Source: Cyanobacteria bacterium CG_2015-22_32_23 (GTDB lineage: Bacteria > Cyanobacteriota > Cyanobacteriia > Cyanobacteriales > Cyanobacteriaceae). Taken from it: a stretch of 59,326 nucleotides of DNA. Each line of letters opens with the position of its first letter. Position 1 is the first letter of the stretch. The stretch is taken from assembly GCA_009993045.1 (NCBI GenBank), contig JAACUG010000066.1, positions 1-59,326 on the forward strand, given 5' to 3'. The notes under the pieces were generated by a model, which was given only the letters and a program-made list of their open reading frames with translations, was not told where the DNA came from and made no database searches. Of the stretch, positions 36,744 through 47,280 are shown piece by piece. Both the position numbers and the translations under genes were made by a program.

Positions 36744-37277
36744 TTAATATGTCGATTTTCTTGGTTTAAAACCTTGAACAAAATTCAACCATTTATTTAC
36801 TTTATCACCTGTGATATTTAAAGTCGGAATATTTACCACATTGTCAGCACGATAATAAATAATATTAGTTGCTTGAGCCTTTCCTAAACCATAGGCTTGA
36901 GCTATATCTCTTGCTAATTTACAACAAGTAATATTGAATTTACCCATATCAATATTGCCATTGTCAGCCTCATAATACCATGAAATTCCTCGATACTTAA
37001 AATTAGAATCTTGACATTCGTGATGAGTAATCTCAAACATTTTTGCCATATGAGCATCATAACGTCTTAAGCCTCCACCAGCCGAAACAGTGGTATTTTT
37101 ATCTGATACTTGAAATTTGCCAACATTAAATCCATCGTCATCACCACCTATATTAACAGCAATAAAAGTAATAGGGAATGAGTTTTGAGCAGAAGCACTA
37201 ATACCAACCAAACAACTTGTCAAAAGAGAACCCGTCAAAACAGTGGATTTTAAGAATTTGTTAAGATTTTTTTTCAT
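36744..37277 (-). CDS. Secreted protein of unknown function
   Basis: From the ATG at 37277 (a TTG at 37289 adds four residues) the protein has 177 residues with a signal peptide (FLKSTVLTGSLLTSCLVGISASAQ, cleaved near SAQ). The mature part is rich in Gly, Asp and Asn with motifs NIGGDDDGFNVGKFQ, EITHHECQDSNFKYRG and ITCCKLARDI, including Cys residues that could pair. Two similar halves (DDGFNVGKF and NGNIDMGKF) hint at an internal duplication. No family recognised. It is co-oriented with the SH3 gene, 53 bp apart. Confidence 0.65.
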   Translation of the reverse strand: MKKNLNKFLKSTVLTGSLLTSCLVGISASAQNSFPITFIAVNIGGDDDGFNVGKFQVSDKNTTVSAGGGLRRYDAHMAKMFEITHHECQDSNFKYRGISWYYEADNGNIDMGKFNITCCKLARDIAQAYGLGKAQATNIIYYRADNVVNIPTLNITGDKVNKWLNFVQGFKPRKSTY

Positions 37278-37627
37278 GGTTTTTAGCAATTATTTATTCA
37301 TCTACTTACATATCAGTGAATAATTTGGAATTTATGCAATATTGTGAAAAAATTTTTTAATTATCATTATAAAGGAGAATCCGAGGGAAGAGAGACAGAT
37401 TTCATAGAGATATTATTGATCGTCGAGAATAACTGATGGCATATGGAAATAGTACGATCGCAGAGTGCTAAGAAAAAACTCGATCCCGAAGAGACCTGCT
37501 ACGCAGCAAGCCTCTGATCTTTTTACCAAGGAAATGAATTTATTTAATTTATTTTGATGATAGAGTTGTTATCAATAAAATGTAAATTATTATCGTCTCT
37601 AAATACCTATTCTGTAAAGGATTTAAA

Positions 37628-37775
37628 AATTATACAACTTTATTCCCTTGATTTTTAAAGCCTGTAATTTAAGATTTTCAAATAAAAATCAGAATTATAC
37701 AACTTTATTTTTGAACACTTCCAAAATAACAATGAAAAAAGTACCTTAGAGAAGGTTAAATTATACAACTTTATT
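37628..37775 (+). repeat. Three direct copies of AATTATACAACTTTATT, period 65-66 bp
   Basis: The 17-bp motif is exact at 37628-37644, 37694-37710 and 37759-37775, with unrelated 48-49-bp DNA between copies. Copies 1 and 3 share two more bases (one at each side). The spacing is regular but the conserved part is shorter than usual CRISPR repeats, and no cas genes are nearby. Iteron-like protein sites or a degraded array are possible. Confidence 0.85.
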
Positions 37776-37922
37776 CACCTATTACACATGGTTCTAAATT
37801 ATATTTTCCTACAGGATCATTGTTTCTATTTTTTGATAGTTGATTCGGAGTTTGACAAAAGAGGAATATATCTAATTTGGAAGAGATTTAATAACTATAT
37901 TTTAAAAATTTAAAAATTAAGG

Positions 37923-37952
37923 TTGCCAAACTTAACTATTTTTTGCTACAAT
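37923..37952 (+). promoter_or_regulatory. Promoter of tRNA-Ser
   Basis: A -35 TTGCCA (37923-37928), an 18-bp spacer and -10 TACAAT (37947-37952) lie 15 nt before the mature tRNA 5' end. Confidence 0.65.
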
Positions 37953-37967
37953 TTATAAATGTCTGTT

Positions 37968-38057
37968 GGAGAGATGGCTGAGCGGTTGAAAGCGGCTTCC
38001 TGCTAAGAAGTTGTGGGGTTTATAGCCCCACCGAGGGTTCAAATCCCTCTCTCTCCG
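37968..38057 (+). tRNA. tRNA-Ser(GCT)
   Basis: The 90-nt gene has a 7-bp acceptor (GGAGAGA/TCTCTCC, discriminator G), a D-arm with GGCTGAGCGGTTGAAAG, an anticodon loop CTGCTAA with anticodon GCT (codons AGC/AGU), a long class II variable arm (TTGTGGGGTTTATAGCCCCAC), and a T-arm with GGTTCAAATCC. The CCA is not encoded. Confidence 0.95.
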
Positions 38058-38159
38058 TTTTTAAGATTAGTAACTCATCTAACATTCTTTAATGTCTTTT
38101 TTTCTTCGATTCTTTCATGATAGAATAATCAGTCTTGATAGAAGAATTACATAAAATAA

Positions 38160-38927
38160 ATGTTAGCTAAAAGAATTTTACCTTGTTTAGATGTTAACGC
38201 TGGTAGAGTCGTTAAAGGTGTCAATTTTGTTGATTTAAAAGACGCTGGTGATCCTGTTGAATTAGCAAAGGTTTATAATGATGCTGGTGCTGATGAACTT
38301 GTATTTTTAGATATTACTGCTACCCATGAAGCTAGAGATACGATTATTGACGTAGTTTATCGCACGGCTGAGCAGGTTTTTATTCCTTTGACAGTGGGAG
38401 GAGGTATTCAAACCTTAGAAAATGTTAAAAATTTGTTACGAGCTGGAGCTGATAAAATTAGTATTAATTCTACGGCAGTGAGAAATCCTGATTTTATTAA
38501 TCAATCTAGCGATCGCTTTGGTTCTCAGTGTATAGTAGTAGCTATTGACGCTAGAAGAAGAAATGATCCTTATAATCAAGGCTGGGATGTTTATGTCAGA
38601 GGTGGCCGAGAAAATACAGGTTTAGATGCTGTTGAATGGGCGCAAGAAGTAGCCAAAAGAGGTGCTGGGGAATTATTAGTTACCAGTATGGACGCTGACG
38701 GTACTCAAGGGGGATATGATTTAGCTTTAACTCGTGCCATCGCTGAAAAAGTAGAAATACCAGTAATTGCTTCAGGGGGAGCTGGGAATACTCATCATAT
38801 CTACGAAGCCTTAACACAAGGAAAAGCCGAAGCTGCATTATTGGCTTCATTGTTGCATTACGGACAATTAACCGTTGCTGAAATTAAAGATTATTTACAA
38901 CAACATAAGGTAGTGGTAAGAAAATAA
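38160..38927 (+). CDS. hisF: Imidazole glycerol phosphate synthase subunit HisF
   Basis: This cyclase subunit, with HisH, closes the imidazole ring in histidine synthesis. The 255-residue protein is a TIM barrel with [12 protein letters not shown] at the N-terminus (catalytic Asp 11), [19 protein letters not shown] (second catalytic Asp region), [16 protein letters not shown] and [12 protein letters not shown] for the phosphate sites. The family length is 250-258 residues. No other his genes are in the window. Confidence 0.97.
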   Translation: MLAKRILPCLDVNAGRVVKGVNFVDLKDAGDPVELAKVYNDAGADELVFLDITATHEARDTIIDVVYRTAEQVFIPLTVGGGIQTLENVKNLLRAGADKISINSTAVRNPDFINQSSDRFGSQCIVVAIDARRRNDPYNQGWDVYVRGGRENTGLDAVEWAQEVAKRGAGELLVTSMDADGTQGGYDLALTRAIAEKVEIPVIASGGAGNTHHIYEALTQGKAEAALLASLLHYGQLTVAEIKDYLQQHKVVVRK

Positions 38928-39016
38928 TTAATTAAGTTTCAAGGAAAACTCTTCATAAAAGTTAATATTTGATAGGAATATGTATTAAAATAAACTAAAC
39001 TTAAAATTATGAAGAA

Positions 39017-39208
39017 ATGTTAATTCCGATTCTCATTTTTGACGTAGCACTGGTGGCATGGTCGTTGCATTTAATGCAACAGGCTTTTGATCATCGTGAA
39101 TTTTCTTTAATGTTAGCAGGTACGTTAGTCGCTTTATGTGCAGCAGCGATGATGGTAGTATATTTTTTAGTTAATAATTGTTTGTCTTACCTTTCCAGAG
39201 TTCACTAA
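39017..39208 (+). CDS. Small two-helix membrane protein
   Basis: The 63-residue protein is mostly hydrophobic: LIPILIFDVALVAWSLHLM and a second helix MLAGTLVALCAAAMMVVYFLV, joined by QQAFDHREFS. It appears to be a small conserved cyanobacterial membrane protein of unknown function; I recall similar short ORFs but no name. ATG at 39017 with GAAGAA ahead. Confidence 0.55.
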   Translation: MLIPILIFDVALVAWSLHLMQQAFDHREFSLMLAGTLVALCAAAMMVVYFLVNNCLSYLSRVH

Positions 39209-39594
39209 TTGTGTATCTTTTTTAAGATTACTGTTTCTGTTTTTTTTGATTTTGTCTTGGTTTTTCCTTTGAATAAAGGATACTTTTTCTTTCAGAGAAT
39301 TAGATTTTTGTGAGATAGCAGAAAAGGAGTTAATTAGAATATTTTTCTATTCATTACCAACAATTTATTTGCCTTAATTATCCCTTTGATTGTTATAAAT
39401 TTGACAGTTTTATTTTTATTTTTTCTCTCTTCTCAGTTTTTCCCTTTGATCTTATTTCTTGATAAAGTTCGGAAACCCGTACAGTTGGGGTACTTGCTAT
39501 GGTAATGAATTTTCGGTTAAATTAGCACTCGTAAGGTGAGAGCGCTAAAAACGAATATCACCTCATTATCAATCAAAAAAGGAGTTAAAAATCC
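39209..39594. other. 386-bp groESL upstream region
   Basis: This AT-rich leader has T-rich tracts and no ORF. It carries the CIRCE operator near its 3' end and the groES ribosome binding site AAAGGAG ahead of the ATG at 39595. Confidence 0.6.
39522..39548 (+). promoter_or_regulatory. CIRCE operator (HrcA binding site) of groESL
   Basis: TTAGCACTC-N9-GAGCGCTAA matches the CIRCE inverted repeat (TTAGCACTC-N9-GAGTGCTAA) with one mismatch in the right arm. It lies 47 bp before the groES ATG. HrcA repression of groESL is established in cyanobacteria and expected here. Confidence 0.95.
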
Positions 39595-39906
39595 ATGGCT
39601 GCAATTACTATTAATGTATCAACTGTTAAACCTTTAGGCGATCGCGTATTTGTTAAAGTAAGTGAAGCAGAAGAAAAAACTGCTGGGGGAATTTATTTAC
39701 CTGATAACGCTAAAGAAAAACCTCAAATGGGTGAAGTTGTCACCGTTGGCGATGGTAAAGTAAATGACAAAGGCGAACGTATTGCTGTTGAAGTTAAAGT
39801 GGGTGATAAAGTACTTTACTCCAAATATGCAGGTACAGATATTAAACTTGGTACAAGTGATTATGTTTTACTCTCTGAAAAAGACATCCTCGCTGTAGTT
39901 TCTTAG
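39595..39906 (+). CDS. groES: Co-chaperonin GroES
   Basis: The 103-residue protein caps the GroEL ring. [27 protein letters not shown] (mobile loop), [16 protein letters not shown] and [11 protein letters not shown] are characteristic, and the size is typical. It is followed by groEL after 173 bp containing a heptamer repeat; CIRCE upstream indicates heat-shock control by HrcA. Confidence 0.97.
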   Translation: MAAITINVSTVKPLGDRVFVKVSEAEEKTAGGIYLPDNAKEKPQMGEVVTVGDGKVNDKGERIAVEVKVGDKVLYSKYAGTDIKLGTSDYVLLSEKDILAVVS

Positions 39907-39907
39907 G

Positions 39908-39942
39908 AAGGGCAAAGGGCAGAGGGCAAGGGGCAAAGGGTA
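39908..39942 (+). repeat. Heptamer tandem repeat (AAGGGCA)5 between groES and groEL
   Basis: Five consecutive heptamers: AAGGGCA, AAGGGCA, GAGGGCA, AGGGGCA, AAGGGTA. These are typical cyanobacterial STRR-type short tandem repeats. The array starts two bases after the groES stop. Confidence 0.9.
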
Positions 39943-40067
39943 ATTTTCTCCTAAAAGTTTCATTTTGTCTAATGTACTTAATCTCTTAAATATTTCCAAT
40001 ATTTCCAAAAAATAGAAGGATTCAATAACCTTCTCAAACAATTATTTTCAAATCTTAAACAAAATAA

Positions 40068-41705
<1,638 letters not shown>

Positions 41706-41730
41706 AATCAAGTTAAATAAATAACTGTAG

Positions 41731-41755
41731 GGTGGGCATTGCCCACCTTTTTTTT
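41731..41755 (+). terminator. Rho-independent terminator after groEL
   Basis: A perfect GGTGGGCA-T-TGCCCACC stem followed directly by nine T residues. The stem sequence, with a TAG just before it, is the same as the repeat after glmS (34548). Confidence 0.9.
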
Positions 41756-41860
41756 GTGCATTGTTATAAATATTCCTCGATTTAACCCATGATATTATTA
41801 AGATCAAATAATTAATAATATAGTCAAAAAATAGGTAAACGGTGAAGGGTGCTAAATTTC

Positions 41861-41895
41861 CTAACTCATTACTGTTACTTATTACTCATTACTCC
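41861..41895 (+). repeat. Short heptamer-like array (ATTACTC type)
   Basis: Imperfect tandem units of the form ATTACTN/TTACTT, related to the longer array at 55421. It lies in the 345-bp gap between groEL and tRNA-Asn, which otherwise shows only the terminator and the tRNA promoter. Confidence 0.6.
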
Positions 41896-42005
41896 ACTTC
41901 TGCAAGAAGTCTAATAAACTAATTTACTTTCTTTTGTCCAAACTCCAGTAACAGAACAAACTTATTAACTTAATAGATCTAAATTTCAAAAAAATAAAAA
42001 AAATC

Positions 42006-42034
42006 TTGCTTTTTTTTTTAACCTCCGCTATAAT
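42006..42034 (+). promoter_or_regulatory. Promoter of tRNA-Asn
   Basis: -35 TTGCTT (42006-42011), a 17-bp spacer, and a perfect -10 TATAAT (42029-42034), 16 nt before the tRNA 5' end. Confidence 0.75.
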
Positions 42035-42050
42035 AATTAAATGTGAGCAA

Positions 42051-42122
42051 TCCTCGATAGCTCAGTGGTAGAGCGGTCGGCTGTTAACCGATTGGTCGTA
42101 GGTTCGAATCCTACTCGGGGAG
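42051..42122 (+). tRNA. tRNA-Asn(GTT)
   Basis: The 72-nt gene has a 7-bp acceptor (TCCTCGA/TCGGGGA, discriminator G), a D-arm TAGCTCAGTGGTAGAGC, an anticodon loop CTGTTAA (anticodon GTT), and a T-arm GTAGGTTCGAATCCTAC. The CCA is not encoded. Confidence 0.95.
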
Positions 42123-42278
42123 TTTTAAAAAAATTATAGATTATTGTAATGATAAGTTAAAACAAGCAAATCCTTGTTGAAATTAAGGTAGTTTTTCTAT
42201 AAAAAAATCACTGAAGTTGTTTAACAGTGATTAGTTTAGTATTTAATTTTAATAAATTTTAAAATCCTAGATATAGTA

Positions 42279-42656
42279 TTAGACGTGTTGAACATCACAG
42301 GTTAAAGGACAAGAAGCATAAACGGAATTTTGAGAAATTTTACTATTATCTCGTAACCAGCCTAACCATTGTACTTCATCAGGACGAATGCCTTTGATGG
42401 TTAGCAACACAGAACTAAACATAATCACAATTGTAGTTACACCCAAAATACTACCTGAGACTAATAGAATAGCACTAGCAGGAAGAATTGATTGTAAAAT
42501 CACGGCGGCTAAAACTCCTACTGTCATCATAATGACTACTAAAGGAAATCCCACTACTAAAAAGCATACGGTTAATGTGAATGTCCAAACAAGAAAAGTT
42601 TTTATCATAGCGAATAAATAACTATTCCACCAACTGCTTTGATTAGATATTTGCAT
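42279..42656 (-). CDS. Two-helix membrane protein of unknown function
   Basis: The 125-residue protein has two or three hydrophobic segments (FLVWTFTLTVCFLVVGFPLVV, VGVLAAVILQSIL, ILLVSGSILGVTTIVIMFSS) and a cytoplasmic-looking tail with PDEVQWLGWLRD and a terminal Cys-bearing segment (SCPLTCDV). I recognise no family. ATG at 42656. Confidence 0.6.
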   Translation of the reverse strand: MQISNQSSWWNSYLFAMIKTFLVWTFTLTVCFLVVGFPLVVIMMTVGVLAAVILQSILPASAILLVSGSILGVTTIVIMFSSVLLTIKGIRPDEVQWLGWLRDNSKISQNSVYASCPLTCDVQHV

Positions 42657-43055
42657 TGCTTTTGATACTCCTTAAAAATCTTAACGACAACAATATTAAA
42701 GTTTTTGTAAACTTCAGTAGAAACAACTAACAATTGCGTTTCTATGTTTTCAGTATAAGAAAGATAAAACGGAATTGAGGGATTTTGTAACATTTATTCA
42801 TATTTAACCTAAAAAAACTGTGGTAATAAATGACCCTAGACCCTTAAAATCATTAATCTTCAGTTCTATTTCTGAGGGGTCTCCAGTTTTTGTTACATTT
42901 ATTTACATTCTCTCTGTTTTCTCTCATTTTTAAATATTTATTCTCTATTTTCGATTCTCTAATTCTTTAATTAATTATTGTTAATTGTGAATTGTTTTGC
43001 TAATGTCTAAAACATAGCCATTACGTTAGTTTATAAAGATTAAGTAAGAATACTC
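42657..43055. other. 399-bp divergent intergenic region upstream of gyrA
   Basis: This region lies between the minus-strand membrane protein gene and the plus-strand topoisomerase gene. It has a possible AGACCC/GGGTCT pair (42838 and about 42877) but no clear gene. The minus-strand 62-codon frame at 42605-42793 overlaps the gene at 42656 in another frame and is not supported. Confidence 0.45.
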
Positions 43056-45566
43056 ATGGTACAACAATTAAATTTATTAGGTCAAGGTCAAATTATTCCT
43101 ACTGCGTTACATACTGAAATGGAGCGATCTTACTTGGAATATGCCATGAGTGTTATTGTAGGACGTGCTTTACCTGATGTCAGAGACGGTTTAAAACCTG
43201 TTCATAGGCGCATTTTATATGCTATGTATGAATTAGGTTTAACTCCAGATCGTCCTTTTCGCAAGTGTGCTAGGGTAGTGGGGGACGTATTAGGAAAATA
43301 TCACCCCCACGGAGATCAAGCGGTATATGATGCTATGGTGCGCTTGGTACAGGATTTTTCTAGTCGTTATCCTCTATTATCAGGGCATGGTAATTTTGGT
43401 AGTGTGGACAACGATCCTGCTGCGGCTATGCGTTACACTGAAACGAGATTGGCAGGTATTTCCTATGAAACGATGTTAGAGGAAGTAAATGATTCTACGG
43501 TGGATTTTACCAGCAATTTTGATAATTCTCAACAAGAACCAGTAGTTTTACCTGCTAAATTGCCTATTTTACTTTTAAATGGTTGCTCTGGTATTGCCGT
43601 TGGCATGGCGACGAATATTCCCCCTCATAATTTAAACGAGATTGTTGATGGTTTAATTGCGTTGATTGATCAACCTGATTTAACCCATGAGAAGTTGTTT
43701 GAGTTGATACCTGGTCCTGATTTTCCCACTGGTGGTGAAATTCTCGATACAACGGGTATTAAAGAGGCATATTTGACGGGTAAAGGTATTATTCCCATGA
43801 GTGGGGTTGCAACTATCGAAATTTTGAAATCTCAGAAAAAACGAAGTCGAGAAAAAACCGCTATTATTATTACTGAGTTACCGTTTCAACTCAATAAAGC
43901 TGCATGGATTGAAAAAGTAGCAGAATTAGTTAATCTCGGTAAAATTACTGATATTGCTGATATTCGAGATGAAAGCGATCGCCAAGGTATTAGGGTTGTA
44001 ATTGAATTAAGGAAAGAAGCACAACCGCAAAACGTACTTAATCAGCTTTATAAACAGACAGCTTTACAAAGTAATTTTGGAGTAATTATGCTGGGTTTAG
44101 TGGATAAAAAACCTTGTCAATTATCTCTTAAAGAAATGTTAGAGCAGTTTTTACAGTTTAGAGAAATTACCTTAAATAGACAATATCAGTATGAATTAAC
44201 AGAAAAAAAAGAAAAATTACATTTATTAGAAGGCTTATTAATTGCTTTAAAAAATCTTAAAAAAGTGATTGAAATTTTAGCTAATTCTGTGGATGGAAGT
44301 AGTGCAAAAGTTACTCTACAGGAGAGGTTAAAAATTAGTGAGTCTCAAGCTAATTCTATTTTAGCCATGCCTTTAAGACGAATAACAGGTTTAGAAAAGC
44401 AAAAATTAGAGGAGGAATTTACGGAAATTCAAAGTAGAATCTCTCAATTAGAGATATTGTTAGCGGATAGGAAAGAATTATTAAAAGCGTTAAAAAAAGA
44501 ATTGCGTAGTTTTAAGCGTAAATTTGGGGATGATCGTCGTACTAAAATAATTAGTCATACTGCTATTGCTGTGAGGAAAACAGAAACAACAACCACAAAA
44601 AAGGAAAAAACGGCTAAATCTAGTGAAACAGAAACTTTACCCTTAATGTTAACGGAAGAATTACCTAGTGATGCCATAGTACAAATTACAGCCAAAGGTA
44701 AGATTTATTGGCAAAGACAAAATGCTATAGAAAAGACACCGATGGTGAAAAAAAATACTGATTTAATTGTTTATCAGTCATTAATTAACAAACAAGAGCA
44801 AATTATGGCTTTTTTTGATAGTGGAAAGGCTTATCCTCTGGCTACCTCTAATATTCCTGCTTATCCTACAAAACAGACTATTGAACGTTTAGTTTCCCAT
44901 AGCGCCATGCAAGACAATTATCAACCTATCAATTATTTATGTCTTAATTCCCATAACGATAAATCTAGCTTACTTTTATTAACCCAAGGAGGATTTTTAA
45001 AACGAATTAATGTCAAAGAGTTAGATGGTATTGGTAATAGAGGTTTTCAACTCATGAAATTGAAGCCATCAGATAAATTAAAATATATTTTCCCCGTTAA
45101 AGAAGGAGAAGAATTAGTCATTGCCACCAGTGGAGGAAGAATGGTGAGATATAATATTTTAGAGCAAAATATACCCATAATGGGAAAAGCAGCTCAAGGA
45201 AGCCAAGGCATAAAACTAAGATATGGAGAAGAAATTATTGGTTGTTTAGGGGTAAATAGTAATAGTAATTTAGTCTTAATTTCTCAATTAGGATACGGGA
45301 AAATTTTTCCTGTTAATAGTATTCGTAAAGTTAGTATCGGTGAAATCGGTTCTCAAGTTTTTAGATTTAAACAAAAAGAAGATCGTTTACAATCTATGTT
45401 ATTAGGAGATAATTGTCAAACGGTGGTAACAAAAACGAATCTTGATCAACGTTATTTAGTTGATATTAATAAATTATCCACCAATCAAGGACAAAATTTA
45501 GAAAAAGTAATCGTTAAATTACAACCTGACGAAATTATCACTTTATCATTAAATTGGTGGGGATAA
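43056..45566 (+). CDS. gyrA: Type IIA DNA topoisomerase subunit A (GyrA/ParC)
   Basis: The 836-residue protein starts with the DNA-cleavage domain: [37 protein letters not shown] (the E. coli Ser83 position is Gln), and the catalytic Tyr in [13 protein letters not shown] coiled-coil tower and C-terminal beta-pinwheel follow ([26 protein letters not shown]). The strict GyrA box QRRGGKG is not seen; the corresponding spot reads AAQGSQGI. Cyanobacteria often carry two A-subunit paralogues, so ParC-like action (decatenation) is possible. A dispersed repeat follows the stop. Confidence 0.85.
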   Translation: MVQQLNLLGQGQIIPTALHTEMERSYLEYAMSVIVGRALPDVRDGLKPVHRRILYAMYELGLTPDRPFRKCARVVGDVLGKYHPHGDQAVYDAMVRLVQDFSSRYPLLSGHGNFGSVDNDPAAAMRYTETRLAGISYETMLEEVNDSTVDFTSNFDNSQQEPVVLPAKLPILLLNGCSGIAVGMATNIPPHNLNEIVDGLIALIDQPDLTHEKLFELIPGPDFPTGGEILDTTGIKEAYLTGKGIIPMSGVATIEILKSQKKRSREKTAIIITELPFQLNKAAWIEKVAELVNLGKITDIADIRDESDRQGIRVVIELRKEAQPQNVLNQLYKQTALQSNFGVIMLGLVDKKPCQLSLKEMLEQFLQFREITLNRQYQYELTEKKEKLHLLEGLLIALKNLKKVIEILANSVDGSSAKVTLQERLKISESQANSILAMPLRRITGLEKQKLEEEFTEIQSRISQLEILLADRKELLKALKKELRSFKRKFGDDRRTKIISHTAIAVRKTETTTTKKEKTAKSSETETLPLMLTEELPSDAIVQITAKGKIYWQRQNAIEKTPMVKKNTDLIVYQSLINKQEQIMAFFDSGKAYPLATSNIPAYPTKQTIERLVSHSAMQDNYQPINYLCLNSHNDKSSLLLLTQGGFLKRINVKELDGIGNRGFQLMKLKPSDKLKYIFPVKEGEELVIATSGGRMVRYNILEQNIPIMGKAAQGSQGIKLRYGEEIIGCLGVNSNSNLVLISQLGYGKIFPVNSIRKVSIGEIGSQVFRFKQKEDRLQSMLLGDNCQTVVTKTNLDQRYLVDINKLSTNQGQNLEKVIVKLQPDEIITLSLNWWG

Positions 45567-45577
45567 ATAATCCGTTA

Positions 45578-45612
45578 ATTTCCCCCAAAATTGGGGGGTT
45601 AGGGGGGCGAAA
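45578..45612 (+). repeat. Dispersed palindromic repeat, copy 4 (CCCCCAA-AA-TTGGGGG core)
   Basis: The core at 45582-45597 is a perfect 7-bp inverted repeat, followed by GTTAGGGGGGCG. As a reverse complement it nearly matches copy 2 (CGCCCCCTTGCCCCCAATTT). It lies between the convergent gyrA and recR genes and may serve as a bidirectional terminator. Confidence 0.75.
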
Positions 45613-45622
45613 TCCCCTAAAG

Positions 45623-46216
45623 TTAATTCATATTTGTACGTCCTTCTAAAGCTCGTGCTAAAGTTACTTCATCAGCATATTCTAAATCTCCCCCCATAGG
45701 TAAACCAAAGGCAATACGAGTAACTTTTGTCAAAGGCTTTAACAATTGTCCTACATATAATGTTGTAGTTTCACCTTCAATACTAGGACTAATAGCAATA
45801 ATAACTTCTTTTATGTTACCTTCTCCCATTCTTTGTATTAAAGATTGAATATTAAGTTGTTCAGGTCCTATACCATCCATAGGAGAAATAATACCGCCTA
45901 AAACATGATATAAACCTTGATATTCTCTAGTTTTTTCTAAGGCAATTACGTCTTTAGAATCTTCTACTACACAAATAACATTTTGATCTCGATTTGGGTT
46001 ACGACAAATTTCGCAAATGGGATCAGCCGATAAATGAAAACATTTTTGACATAAACCAACTTTTCTTTTGGCATCAAGAATGGCTTGAGATAAGTCTTGT
46101 ACATCTTTATCCCCTCGTTTAAGGATATGAAAAGCTAATCTTTGCGCACTTTTTGGACCGATACCGGGTAATTTTTGTAATTGTTCAATTAATCTAGCTA
46201 ATGGAGGGGTAAAAAT
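45623..46216 (-). CDS. recR: Recombination protein RecR, apparently with an ATT start codon
   Basis: RecR works with RecO/RecF to load RecA at gaps. The reading frame gives 197 residues, the family's length: [25 protein letters not shown] (HhH region), a Cys4 zinc finger ([19 protein letters not shown]), then a Toprim domain ([25 protein letters not shown]). No in-frame ATG, GTG or TTG exists between the upstream in-frame TAA and the Toprim Met at 45880. The natural N-terminus falls at ATT 46214-46216, preceded by AAGGAGA about 9-10 nt upstream. ATT initiation (known for infC and pcnB) best explains this. A start at 45880 would remove the HhH and zinc-finger parts. Confidence 0.85.
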   Translation of the reverse strand: MFTPPLARLIEQLQKLPGIGPKSAQRLAFHILKRGDKDVQDLSQAILDAKRKVGLCQKCFHLSADPICEICRNPNRDQNVICVVEDSKDVIALEKTREYQGLYHVLGGIISPMDGIGPEQLNIQSLIQRMGEGNIKEVIIAISPSIEGETTTLYVGQLLKPLTKVTRIAFGLPMGGDLEYADEVTLARALEGRTNMN

Positions 46217-46268
46217 AGTTTTAAATCTCCTTTTATTTGATATTTTTTAACATTAATAATTATGACAT

Positions 46269-47078
46269 TTATTTAACAATGGAAGGATTTAACCAACGAG
46301 AAATTTCTTTGTGTAAATTGAATAAATCCTGAGAAAAATTTTCTTTAAACCATTGTCCAATTGTCTCCAGAGGATTAAAAATATCTCCTAATGGTATATC
46401 TATCTCTTGCCCTAATGGAGTTAAATGATTACCCTGTAATTTTAGAGTAGAAATCATATTAGGAAATAAATCTGTTAAGATTGGTTTTAATGTTAAAGTT
46501 TGATCTATGGTATCGTTATCAAATTGTACTAATAAATTGCGACGAATTTGATAATTTTCTTTAACAATAATTTTAGTTTCTTCAGGGGAAGGCGTAAATT
46601 CAATATCTAAATTAGTATCTATTTGCCAATAGTTTTTTAAGTTATTTTGAAGAGATGGAATGATATTTTGGGCAAAAGGAATTGCTTGTTTTAAAGGATA
46701 ATTATTAAAAGAAATAAAAATATTTCCTGCTCTTTGAATATCAAATAAACTACCGATTAATAAGTGTAATTTACAGCCCATACTATGGCCTAATCCGTAT
46801 ATTGGTAAATAATTTACGTCAATTCTTTCTTTATATTCTAAGCGGTATAAAATATTTTCCAGACGATTTTGAACATTGACAGCGATCGCTTTATGATCTA
46901 AAGTATTCAAAAAAGAAGTAGCAATAATAATATAACCTTGTTTTGCCAAATTTTCTAATAACCAACCATAGGTAATATGAGGAGCAGTTGCCACAAAAGC
47001 ACCCCCTAAAAAATGTATAATTCCATGGGGATTACGAGGAATTAAAACCCAATTACCTGAAAATTCTTGCCACTCCAT
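46269..47078 (-). CDS. DUF1350 family protein (alpha/beta-hydrolase-like)
   Basis: The 269-residue protein has the family pattern of cyanobacteria and plastids: a start WVLIPRNPHGIIHFLGGAFV, ITYGWLLENLAKQGYIIIAT, and a hydrolase-like elbow GLGHSMGCKLHLL with Ser. The function is unknown. It has no signal peptide. It lies 52 bp upstream of recR on the same strand, so the two may be co-transcribed. Confidence 0.85.
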   Translation of the reverse strand: MEWQEFSGNWVLIPRNPHGIIHFLGGAFVATAPHITYGWLLENLAKQGYIIIATSFLNTLDHKAIAVNVQNRLENILYRLEYKERIDVNYLPIYGLGHSMGCKLHLLIGSLFDIQRAGNIFISFNNYPLKQAIPFAQNIIPSLQNNLKNYWQIDTNLDIEFTPSPEETKIIVKENYQIRRNLLVQFDNDTIDQTLTLKPILTDLFPNMISTLKLQGNHLTPLGQEIDIPLGDIFNPLETIGQWFKENFSQDLFNLHKEISRWLNPSIVK

Positions 47079-47280
47079 AGTTATATTTAATTACGTTTTT
47101 TTTCGATTATAACAATCTTAAATCATTTGTGAAGAATAAATAAATGTAATATCTAAGTGTTTATCATTGTTAAAAGTTTTTATAACCTCCACTAACATTA
47201 AACAAGAGAAAATGATTATTCTGAATCAAACAAAGTTCTATAATGAATTATTCTCATTAATTTTATAACGAAATTAGATC

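Larger units (their letters stand above)
37290..37967. other. 678-bp intergenic region with a spaced 17-bp repeat cluster
   Basis: No ORF of note. The left part contains a small hairpin (TGCT-ACGC-AGCA within AGAGACC...CTCT, about 37485-37518) and a GATCGC site. The right part contains three spaced copies of AATTATACAACTTTATT (separate entry). The last 45 bp hold the tRNA-Ser promoter. Confidence 0.6.

Noticed and set aside
37455-37475. Second CIRCE element (contains GAGTGCTAA)
   Set aside because: Only the right half-site is present; the DNA nine bases upstream does not match TTAGCACTC.
37628-37775. CRISPR array
   Set aside because: The exact repeat is only 17-19 bp with 48-49-bp intervals and three copies; no cas genes are in the window. 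Kept as a direct-repeat finding.
43056-45566. Ser83-position Gln as acquired quinolone resistance
   Set aside because: Gln here is, as far as I recall, common in cyanobacterial A subunits, so it is a family trait rather than a sign of selection.
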